DNA of 64,000 nucleotides from Cenococcum geophilum 1.58. Lineage: Eukaryota > Ascomycota > Dothideomycetes > Gloniales > Gloniaceae. Both the position numbers and the translations under genes were made by a program. Of the stretch, positions 10,990-20,500 are shown piece after piece (position 1 is the first letter of the stretch; the number at the start of each line of letters is the position of its first letter). Location: positions 2,905,785 through 2,969,784 of the forward strand of contig KV748186.1 of assembly GCA_001692895.1 (NCBI GenBank). Reading direction: 5' to 3'. Below the pieces are notes generated by a model that was not told where the DNA came from, searched no databases, and was given only the letters and a program-made list of their open reading frames with translations.

Positions 10990-13110
10990 GGCCTAAGGTA
11001 GAATAGGTCCTTAGCCTTTTTATATATAGTATATAATTAATAGGGCATTTTGCTAGAATTGTATTTCTATTAATTAATCCATACTAAGAGCATTACTTCT
11101 ATAGGCTTCTAAGCCCTTTATAAAAGCCTTATAAGGCCTTTCTAAGTACTTAACCGAGATCCTTAAATGCTATTATATATAAAAACAAATCCTAAATTCT
11201 ATAAGTCCAAACTGTAAATACCTAACAGCCACTACGCTTTGTTATTAGGAGTAGGATTAGTATCTATAGGCCTATTAAGTAATAGCTAATATGAATAAGA
11301 TCCTTTTATAAGAGTGTAAGTAGGTATAAAAATAGGGGTAGAATAATAAGGTGTAGAGGCCCTTGCTATAGCTATAGCTATAGCTATAACAGTACTAGTA
11401 AAGGGGAAGTTATAGCGCTTACTTAGGCTAATATATACTAGCTTAATTCCGTAATAGATAGAGGCGCTAGTAAATCTACTATTAGTAGATATACTATTAG
11501 ACGTAAATATATAGATACTAAAGAGATCTTAAGCTAAAAGGTAAGGCTGCTAGATATAAGTAATTAAAGCTATAAAGACTACGCCTACTAGGACTTGGCT
11601 ATATAGTTAAATAACGCCTATAGCTTATATAATCTCTAGTTATTTTAGACGTTTATAGTCTTTAGGCAGTCTATAATAGCTAGTACGGCCTAGTAAAATA
11701 TTAATAGTTAATTAGGGCCTTCTTCTTCCTACTATAGGCAGGCTCTAACCTTTTACGTAAAGGGTAAATAGGCCTTATACTAAAAGACTAGGTAGTTTTA
11801 TATAGGGATATTTAGGAATATCTTATAAAGAATTACTAAGTTTTATAAAAATAATCTCCCGGACGTAAAACAAGAGAGTTGTAGCGCCTATAGCTATAAG
11901 GTTATTAATTTAGCTAACCTAAGGACTAAACTAACCCTTTTAGATATCTAGCTTTAGCTAAATTATTAATAGTAGTATATTGTAAGGCGCGACGCTTACT
12001 CCATAAATCTTAAAGCAGCCTATCTATATTATATAGCCAGCTATTATCCGTATAAACTCCTATAGTAGTAAGTTTAAATAATAGCTAACTATCTACTTTT
12101 AGTTTTACTTGCTAGTACGTCTAATCTAATTCTTATTAACCTCTTTTAGCTCTACTGTTCTAGCGCTAATACTTTATCTAATATAGGTCTTCTTCTATAA
12201 AAAGACACTAATATACTAAAACGCCTTAGCAATCTACTCATACTATAAGTTATATAAAAAGGCCGCCTTATAATCCCTAGCGCTGCTTTTAATTAGGCGG
12301 ATATTATACTATACTAATCTCTTAGTAATATAGGAGGTAAAAAGATAGCCTACTAAGTATATAAATAAGCGGCTTCTTATTATATAGAGCTCTAATGCTC
12401 TTAAGACGGCTATACTAGTTATACTTACTAGCGTATATAGTAAATATTAGGGGCATATAGCGGGTAGGGCCTTTCCCTTTAAACTTAAAGGTAAATAGGT
12501 TTAAGATTTTAGTAGAGCGCCTATTACCGCCATAGGTAAGTATATAGTAGCTTAGTAGAATATCTATAAGCGTATAGAGGTAACATTCTAATAAGAAGTT
12601 TCTGTGGACCTATGGTTTACGGTAAACGCTTTTAAACTCGTCTTCTGTATATCCGTTAAGTAGTATATCCTTACCCTTATCCATAAACTACTTCTTTTCC
12701 TACTACGCGTCCCTCTACTATAGAATCTTAAGGTACTCCCTAATATTATCCCCCGTAGGAACTAGTGGCTATTAATACCTATCGCCTTTTACGCCTAGTA
12801 GAGGTCTATTAAAGCAGTAATATAGCCGTAAACTAGGCACTATAAGAGCCACGTTTTATTCTAGGACACTTTGTTGCCAGCTTTATAACTTTCGCTTTTA
12901 GTAGCTAGCCTATAACCTCCTTAATAAGAAAAAGAAGTAGCTTTTTCCCCGTAATGGTATCGCTATTATAGCACTACTTCTTCTTATAAAAGGCCTAAAA
13001 AGAAGCCCTAGTAGAGGCGCGTATTAGCTATAGTACTACTCTATAAAGCACCTAGCTTTACCTTAAACTTTTTTTACTTCGGCTTATAATTTAAAGATAT
13101 ATTTTTAGGC
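10990..13110 (-). pseudogene. Crypton-type tyrosine recombinase relic
   Basis: Minus-strand translation across frames recovers a protein I recognise as the fungal Ndc10/CBF3-like, Crypton-type recombinase family. There is a TEDEF...Y segment near 12,640, then a segment near 12,500 (FTFKFKGEGPTRYMPLIF) and, near 12,060-12,250, an IAKAF..I...KKTYIR...ELKEV...IRRT...YYLN series. The last corresponds to the HxxR...Y catalytic box of tyrosine recombinases, with His apparently changed to Tyr. Many TAG/TAA codons and frame changes make it non-functional. Family knowledge: Cryptons move by tyrosine recombinase without terminal inverted repeats, which fits the lack of visible TIRs. Boundaries are approximate; the AT-rich relic ends about 300 bp before the gene island. 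Confidence 0.7.
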
Positions 13111-13557
13111 CTCTTAGCACGCGTAGTTTGGCATTATTTACGACATTAATCTTTATGCGACTAATTAACGCCATTTTTAAGATATGACGCCGCTGGAGAA
13201 GCCGCGCCCTAGGGGGAATTTCTATTTTTTTAATATTTTATACGCAGATATAGACTAGGGAAGAGAGGTAGAGAAAGTATCTAGTCGCTTAGCGAGCAAA
13301 TAAGTAACCTTATCGTATAGGGTAAATATATAGGCGCACGGCTGGGCCAATAGGCTAATGGTACGCGCGTATTAACGACTCAATCAGCGGGGGGTAAGAT
13401 ATTTGAATATGTCCACGGCTTGGCTGCAGGCTTGGCCGTGGGCATTCGCGAATGTCGACGGGGGTTGTTAGTGTCACGTGCGGCTCAGCGGCTCAGCGAC
13501 TCAGCGGGCGCTCCGCCGAGCCGTGAACACCATCCCTAAAAGTACCAGTAACTCACG
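13111..13557. promoter_or_regulatory. Heterochromatin-to-gene boundary and promoter of the MBL-fold gene
   Basis: Base composition switches from RIP-type to gene-like between about 13,330 and 13,400. Close to the gene there is an imperfect palindrome centred on CTGCAG (13,409-13,441, arms CCACGGC/GCCGTGG), a CACGTG E-box (13,475-13,480), and an 8 bp tandem repeat CGGCTCAG (13,481-13,504) followed by the opposing CCGAGCCG. No TATA box is evident. The regulatory role is inferred from position only. Confidence 0.4.
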
Positions 13558-14703
13558 ATGTATGGAGAGGAGCTTCTCATTTGCAATACATGCGGGACGC
13601 AGTTTGATGTGTCCTACTGTTCGCCGCTTAAAAACTGTCGGATATGTGATGTGAGCATATGCTGCTATTATGACGTAGACATGTCCCGTTTCGACTACTT
13701 ACCATTTCAGGATCCACGACAATATGTCCCCTCCGGAGGACAAGTTTGGACAAGTTTGGCAAAGCTGAAAGGGAGGCATGAGAATCATTTCGAGCAGGAT
13801 CCTACGGATAAACGGATTTGGTTCATCACAACTGAGCCAAAGGTAAGTTGTCATTGCATCGGGCTTATATACTTGGTTGATCCTGCTTTCCTGCTTCTCA
13901 CATGGGTCTTTAGTGTGGTATTGGCGAGAGGGCAGCACTGCTTGAGACATCAAACGGAAATGTTCTCTGGGATCTCATTGCATACATTGATGAAATGACT
14001 GTTGATTTTGTACGTCCTTCCACTTTATAACATTCCAACGCCCACTTCCGTGCAGACATCTCTTAGGTTCGAATTAGTTTGTCTAATCAAGTTAAGGTTA
14101 ATTCCAAAGGTGGTCTCAAAGCAATAGTCATATCCCACCCGCATTTCTACACCACCCACCTTGAATGGGCGAGGATCTTCAGCTGCCCAGTTTATGTAGC
14201 CATTGAAGATGAGAAATGGCTTAATCGAGCCGACCACGAGAACATTAGGAAATTCATAAGGGATCCAACGATGCAGATTCTTCCCGGAGTAACAGCAATA
14301 AAGACTGGGGGTCATTTCGATGGAAGCATGGTCTTACATTGGAATAACAAGCTGTTCATTGCCGACTCGCTCTTCACCGTCCCAGTCAGTTTTCCTGAAA
14401 ACTCAGAGGTGCTCCACTAACTTGAGCAATAAGTCTGCCCTCTACCATGTAGATCGACTTCCTGGGACAACAAGTTATGCATTCATGTGGTCCATTCCCA
14501 ACATGATTCCTCTTTCCCCTTCCGAAATCCATAGGATATGGCAGGCCCTGAAGCCATTTGGTTTTGAGGCGACTTACGGTGGTTTCAGTGGCCAAGACGT
14601 TAGAGGTATAGACGTTAAGCAGAGGGTGTTAGAGAGCATGAAAATTCAGGTCAGAAGACAAGGTCATGAGGATCATGAGATCTTCAAAGAGGTCTGTGAG
14701 TGA
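13558..14703 (+). CDS. Metallo-beta-lactamase-fold family protein (292 aa, 5 exons)
   Basis: Exons by splice signals and frame: 13558-13650, 13711-13842, 13914-14009, 14097-14384, 14434-14703. The introns are 60, 71, 87 and 49 bp; the last has a CACTAAC branch site. The joined frame gives 292 residues. The N-terminus has four cysteines (CNTC at 9-12, C21, C27, C30), possibly a small zinc ribbon. A fold typical of fungal MBL-domain proteins follows: GNVLWDLIAYID, SHPHFYTTHLEWA (about 120-132), GGHFDGS (about 178-184) and IADSLF. The usual HxHxDH metal motif appears as HPHFYTTH, with no Asp in the expected place, so hydrolase activity is uncertain. The substrate is unknown. The first intron is in frame and stop-free, so retention would add 20 residues; I favour removal because RICD joins DPRQYV smoothly. 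The third acceptor (14,096) is the least certain. It converges with the PWWP gene. Confidence 0.85.
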
Positions 14704-15378
14704 GGATATATTGGATTTTTGCGGTAACGACAAAGTGTGTCCTCATAATCAGGTTTCAGTTATTGAATGATTCGAATTGGCATTATATTAGTATCCCCTG
14801 CTGATTGAGCTACGAGATATAGCAAATTGAGTAACGTGGAATTTATCTTGTTATGAAAACAGTCTGCTTCAATATCTCAGCTGGCAGAAGTGACTCCACA
14901 CGGTTCCAATTAGTCGGGTTCATTGGGCACAAGCATATGGATATAGCACGCTGGAAACCGCTGCAGTTGAGAATAGATCCAATGTAACTCTAAATGGGGC
15001 AAAGTGGATGACATGACTACCGAGTAGTAGAAGGATAGATATTTTCGATACTTTCTGTAGCCTCACCATATTCATTAAGAACCTCGTATTCCCCAACGTC
15101 CCGCACTGGGTCCTGGCATATGTACAGGATTTTGGACGCTCCCAGAAAAAACCAAATGCTTAGAAATTAGACTCCTGGTCCCGAAACAAAAACCCAAAGT
15201 AAACAGAAGGTATGTTCCTCAAACTCAAGGTGACCAGGATTTTCCCTTGATTTAAACTAAATACTGAGGAAGTAGGAAGGCGAAGTGACTACCCCAGTCA
15301 AACATCAGTTATCTAAGCACAAAACTCGCCCGGTGTGGAAGTTCGGCCGGTGAATATCAGTAGAGTTCTGCTAGCCAT
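14704..15378. other. Convergent intergenic region
   Basis: 675 bp between the stop codons of two convergent genes, presumably holding both 3' UTRs. Normal base composition, no open frame that resembles a protein, no RNA gene seen, and no clear poly(A) signal cluster that I would commit to. Confidence 0.6.
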
Positions 15379-17451
15379 TCACACAGTAATATTGGTCTCA
15401 GGTGCATCTGCAGAAAGGGCTTCGCTCTCCCTAGTAATTGCTGCATCATCTTTAGCATCTGCCATAGAAGTGTCACCGTCGCCGGTTGAATTGGAGGAAG
15501 CCTCTGGTGCAACGGCCGTTTCCTTAGGATCCTCGATTGGAACAATAATTTCTGATGCATTTGCATCATGAGGTTTCTCCTCATGACTGACGCCATTTGT
15601 TGCTGCGTGTCCTGGCTGATCAATGTCCGCAGGAGCTTCGCCAGTGGTTAGAGTCTCCACATCAGCTGCAAGAGCCCTATTCCATCCATTGAGGAGATCA
15701 TTAGAGCGCTTCTTGAATTGATATTCTTCCTCCTTTGGAATCGAATTAAGCTTGATGATGGCCCTGAGAACCTTGTGAATCTTCGTCTTACGAATGATTT
15801 CAGCTTCAAGGTCAGCGTGTGCTTCTAATTGCTTGAAATACCCGGACATATTGGCCATCTCTTCCACCTTCGGCGTCTGGTCGCGTGTAAGGAACCCCTT
15901 TTGTAGCCTATGGCGGAGATAAAGGACTGCGGATATCGATTAATCTTCGGTGTGACATCATAAGACTTAGAATGAGCCTACCTGTTTTCTCTCGCTTCTC
16001 CTTCCTCTCAGCCTCAGTCATGAGCTTCTCCTCGACCTTCGGGGACTCATTCTCCCCTTCACTTTCGCCCTTAGCTTTCGCTTTCTTGGGCTTTACTGTT
16101 TTCCTGGGCTTTACTGCCGACTCTTCCTTCGGAGCCTTAGGACCATGGACCTTCAACTTCGTCTTAGGCGTCTTTGCAGGCTATTAAAAATGTTAGCCTA
16201 GTCGCTAGCTAAGACTGGTTTGCGTTACCTTCTCAGTTTCACCATCGCTGTCAACGTCTTTCTTACGTTTTTTAGTAGCTTTGGCTTTCTTCAAGGGTGC
16301 GTCACCATCCTCTGCGGTATCTTCCATTTCCATATCCACATCGTCATCTTCATCAACGGCGTTGCTCTTCCGCCTGGTCTTGTCCTTTTTGGATTGCTTT
16401 TTTACTACATCAGCAGCTTTCTCTTCCATATCCTTAACAAGAGCTTTTACGTGCTCAACCAGCATATCCTTAAACCATTGAAGATCATGCTCATCTGCCG
16501 CGACCCTGTATGCCTCCCACAAGGCCTTGGTCTTCTTGCCCTGGTTATTGTCTGCAACCTCCTTCTTAATTTCATCCATGTCGAGCGGCTGAAGATCAGT
16601 ATTGACCTGCCATGCACTACGAAAATTGAGTATTAGCATTAATGGCAAAGGATACAACCCCCTCTGGATCGTCTGCTTCTTGCAAAAACTCACAATTCAT
16701 TAGTGCCCAAGAACATGATTGGATACCGCCTATCTTTCGCGTTTTTCCCGCCTTCTAAGAAATCTTCGCGGTAGGTACCATCGATGCGCATGGCGCTCAC
16801 AGGGCGCTTGACCAGAAGTGTTTCAGGCAACATCTCCTCGTCACAAACAATGACGGGCCATGGGGGAAATCCTCTCATTGCGACGAACCAGTATTCGCCA
16901 GGCTTGACATCCAGGCGAAGATCTGGCACGGACTTCTTCCGATTAAGATTCTTCTTCTTATGCTCTGGTACCCCAGCACCAGACTTACGCTTCGCGCCTT
17001 TTTTGGACGAAGCTGTTGTACCATTGATAGGAGCGGTCCCTTCTGGGACGATAGCTACGCGTCGAGCGTCAGCAACCCGAGCTTAACGAGTGTGACATTT
17101 TTCAAGCAGATGCAAACAGCTCTATGCTCCTGCGATAGCTTACCATATTCACCACCACTACCAGTATTATTTGTCTTTTGTGCTGCCGCGATCTCTTCGG
17201 AGGTGGCATGGGGCGAGGGGTTGGGCGCAGGCTTGGGGTCTGGTTGCGAATGGCTGATCAGCAAAGTTATTGACAAGGTCAACGTAGATATACTTACCGT
17301 CAGTAGCTTCATCTGCTTTGGATGGCTTGCCATCGTTAGTAAGAATGACATGAACGGCGGCAGGCTCTGCAGAATCTTGGCCAGGACGCGTCGACCGCTC
17401 TAGGGCCTTCGGGGTGCCAGTAGGGGCTTGCGATATAGCCTGGTCTGCCAT
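15379..17451 (-). CDS. PWWP and TFIIS-N/LEDGF-type domain chromatin protein (581 aa, 6 exons)
   Basis: Exons, 5' to 3' on the minus strand: 17298-17451, 17144-17239, 16694-17054, 16229-16616, 15982-16180, 15379-15926. Phases agree throughout; the introns are 58, 89, 77, 48 and 55 bp. The start was chosen at 17451 (CAAAATGG context) rather than an upstream in-frame ATG at 17478. A PWWP domain spans about residues 134-215 (KPGEYWF, GFPPWPVIV, PIMFLGTNEFAW); PWWP domains bind methylated histone tails and DNA. A lysine-rich and acidic linker follows (DEDDDVDMEMED, KKAKATKKRKK, nuclear-localisation-like), then about 400-475 a helical segment (LYLRHRLQKGFLTRDQ ... KVLRAIIKLNSIP) like the TFIIS N-terminal/LEDGF interaction domain. 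A nuclear role in transcription or chromatin is inferred from this architecture. The first acceptor of exon 6 (15927/15926) restores the conserved LYLRHRL sequence; nearer AGs break the frame. Confidence 0.88.
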
Positions 17452-18396
17452 TTTGCGATGACCGGCTGGGTGTTGCACGGAGAGGCGACGCGTAAACTTC
17501 CCAGAGGGTCGCGAAAATCGATCAGGATGTGGGCGGCGCAGTGGTAGAGAAGGCGAAACGGTACTGTTGTGGGTCTTGTGGATGAGATGCGATGGAGTTG
17601 ATGGATTAGAAGAGCTGGAGTTGACGAAGTGAGGTGGAAGTGGAGGAAGAAGCTACCCACCTGAATTCACGAAATCCTTAAAAAGCGAAAGCGACCCAGT
17701 CTTGGCGAGTTACGAGCACGTCACGTGGACAAGAGTGCCGGCCTGTGAATCGAACAACACTAATGCAGCAATGGCTTGGTGGGTGAAAGGAAGTTGACAC
17801 AGTCGTAGTGAAACGACTGGAAGCGCCTAGAGGTGTCGTAGGGCTCAAAGAGTGAGGTTGTTTGGTTGCGTCGTGTTCGTTCATTCTGTGAGGGATCGGG
17901 CGCTAGCGCAGATATAAACGCATTGGCCGCCTGCGCCTCTGACAGATTCTTGCCACGGTGCGACGCCTAGAAGACCAGAGACAGAAGGTCCGAGGTTAAA
18001 AGTCACAACGGAAGACGTCGTCTGATGATGTGAGCGAGAATCGGTTTGTGATGACATTTTGAGAAACGGGCTTGACAATGACTGCCAATATGTACAACAA
18101 CGGCTAGCGAGTAGCACACGACAAAATTACGGTCGCTAAATTTCAACGGTTTTGCTTGTCGGCGTCTTAACTCGAGTGCATTCGCATGGTGCATCCACAA
18201 AGTTAGAAAGCGAGAAAGAGGCATGCAGAAGAGGGGATAATTCGGTGAGCAACTGCGCGGGTGATGGCTGGTATGACTGCGAGTCTTCTTAAGTGAATAG
18301 AAGGAGCAAGAGCGTATGAACGAGGATACGCGGTGAGAAGTGACTGTCGCAATTTTGTCAACCTGGCCTTGTTGGAATTGGTGTTTAAGAGCATTG

Positions 18397-18461
18397 CTAA
18401 GTCTGTTAGTTTGCATTGAAACATCACTGTGCTTTGAGAATGGGTCAAGAAGCTTACTTAC
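18397..18461 (-). other. Intron-like segment without a coding context
   Basis: On the minus strand a 65 bp stretch has a consensus fungal donor GTAAGT, a branch site ACTAAC and an acceptor CTTAG. Joining its flanks gives no sustained frame from an ATG: one frame stops within four codons and another has an upstream stop without a start. It may belong to a spliced non-coding transcript or a distant 5' UTR, or be chance. Confidence 0.3.
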
Positions 18462-19517
18462 AATTTGATCTCGAATCCGCATCATTCCCGCATGCGCGTT
18501 TGGGAAAATGTAAAATATTAAGACAGCTTCTGCATTTCGTAAACCAGGCAGGCTTAAGAAGAGCGTTGTGCATGAAATGTTATATTATGACGGTGAAGAG
18601 AGCAAGCTGTTCGTTGAGAGGCCAGGAATTCTGCGATATCCAAAACTTGTTTATAGATATTCTGAGGTGATAAATACCACAATCAGGCACTCCCCAGATA
18701 AGTCAATTGAAAAGTGACAATTTTGTGACAAAGAAAAATCTCACGCTCGTGAGTAACAATATCAACCCGCTACGGCTAGAAAGTGGGCGGTCTTTGTATG
18801 CTCAAAAGGATGTGCAGAGGAGATCAAACAGCGCGACCACTTACAGATAGTAGGTAGGGTAAATCTTAATCTCTCGTTCAGAGTGCTTACTCGCTATTTC
18901 AGTCTATTATATCCACTCTTAGCGGCGACATTTGCATGACTGTGCCTGTTCTCAAAGGAAACTGATAACCAGAGAGTGGCAAACCCACGCACTCCCACAA
19001 GAACGGAAGATATCAACTCAATCCGATAAATATACCTCTCCACTTATGTACGCCCCATCAAAAGACTACTTTCCCCGCATTTAGCGAAGGTACTAACTGA
19101 AAGTGTATGATATCCCAAATATAGTCCGGCGTATAGTCCGAAATCATTTTCTCGTATTTCGATGCCGCGTAAATTTGATGGATGATGACAAGCGTAGCGT
19201 GGTTTTCACGCAGAAGTGAAAGAGGGTCCATTGATTTCGCAGTAACGGTGAGTATACGAGGAACGGTCGGTCAAACCTGATGACTTCGTCGTGTCAGGAA
19301 AAACGATATAAGGCGGTGGGAAACGTCTATCTCGTTAGTTCGAAGGATGAAGTGGATGAGTTTTCCATAATGATACTATCACAATGCTGTTAGTATAGTT
19401 TCAGCCGGTCTAGTAGTATGTGAGTTTCTGAATGGTGTTCCAGTGCTGAAGCGCTGTGAATAGAATGTTTGACGTAGGGACAGGAGGTTCGAGTACAAAG
19501 TGCTGGCGCTCATCACC

Positions 19518-19563
19518 GCTAAGGTCACGTGCAAGCATAAGCTTAGATCAGCACGTGCTTAGC
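19518..19563. promoter_or_regulatory. Inverted repeat with paired CACGTG E-boxes
   Basis: GCTAAGGTCACGTGC and GCACGTGCTTAGC form a 13 bp arm pair with a 2 nt bulge around an 18 nt loop. Each arm carries a CACGTG hexamer, the general bHLH site. Function is inferred from motif and symmetry only; there is no adjacent gene start within 2 kb. Confidence 0.35.
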
Positions 19564-20500
19564 TACGGGGCAGGATACGCTCATATCTGCTCCCTATATT
19601 TTAAATTTTAACAATGGAGCGTCTGAGAGCTTATAGGTGTCTGTTTAGTAATAACTAAAAGTTTTAAAATTAAATTTTAATCTTTCTTATAATTATAGCC
19701 TAACTATAATAAACATAGTATGCACGGTTTATTACCAAATCAATAGGCAACTTCAAAAGTCAAGCAATCCGATAAGCATTACTGAAGTATTTTATAACTC
19801 CCCTCCAAGATATACAGATTACCTTACCTAAGGCCATAGAATATCAAACATTAAGACCGACCCACGAATAAGTAGTAAGGCATAGTTCGTTAAAATTTGA
19901 GGAGTACCTCACTTGACTACAAGTTTTTTCTTGTTTCCTGCTACTTCTGGCTAGAAAAACTTCCTATCGTTAGATTATTTATCCTGATAGCTGCCAAGAT
20001 CACTCCCCCACGCTAATTGGTCCCATTTAACTTTTCCTGAGCATTGTGACAGATATCATCCAATTTTAACTGCTTCCGAGGCGGGCCATGTGAAAAAGAA
20101 TTGAAGCTATGAAGACAAAAGGTCGAGAGGATACCCTGAGCTAAGAGTTCTGTTTGAAATAGAGGAAATGAGGGGTGTACCAACAGCAACTCCACCATGG
20201 GCTGAAACAGCTTAAAATACGAACATATTACGAGCACGTTCCAAGAACAAGCAATAAGAAGAGCCTAGTATAATTGATTTGTACCACGTATGACCCGAAA
20301 TGGTTTACTAGAAGAAGATTTTCCGTTTTCTCCCGAATAGTAAATTTGGGGTTCTCCGTTGGCGGTCTGTTGGCGGTCTTCTAACAGGAGGGCTGGATGC
20401 GCGATGATCTAACATTGATGGTAGTATCATTCAAAGGCGTTAGAAAACCGGATACATAATTGGCCAAACTTCCAACGTAACTAGCTCGTGCGTGAGGCGC

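Larger units (their letters stand above)
17452..20500. other. 3 kb intergenic region without a supported gene
   Basis: Base composition is gene-like to about 19,600, then AT-rich (19,600-19,780), then intermediate. Open frames on both strands here (for example 18003-18485 minus, 18416-18670 plus, 20013-20237 minus) show no family resemblance and no codon pattern like the neighbouring genes. It includes the upstream region of the PWWP gene, an intron-like segment (18397-18461), an E-box inverted repeat (19518-19563) and the 3' end of the Prp16 gene. A fast-evolving small protein or a long non-coding RNA cannot be excluded. Confidence 0.5.

Noticed and set aside
17678-18117. Short minus-strand frames upstream of the PWWP gene
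   Set aside because: No resemblance, no shared splice structure, and composition typical of untranslated DNA.
18003-18485. 160-codon minus-strand frame as a gene
   Set aside because: An intron-like segment lies inside it, splicing breaks the frame, and no family resemblance is seen.
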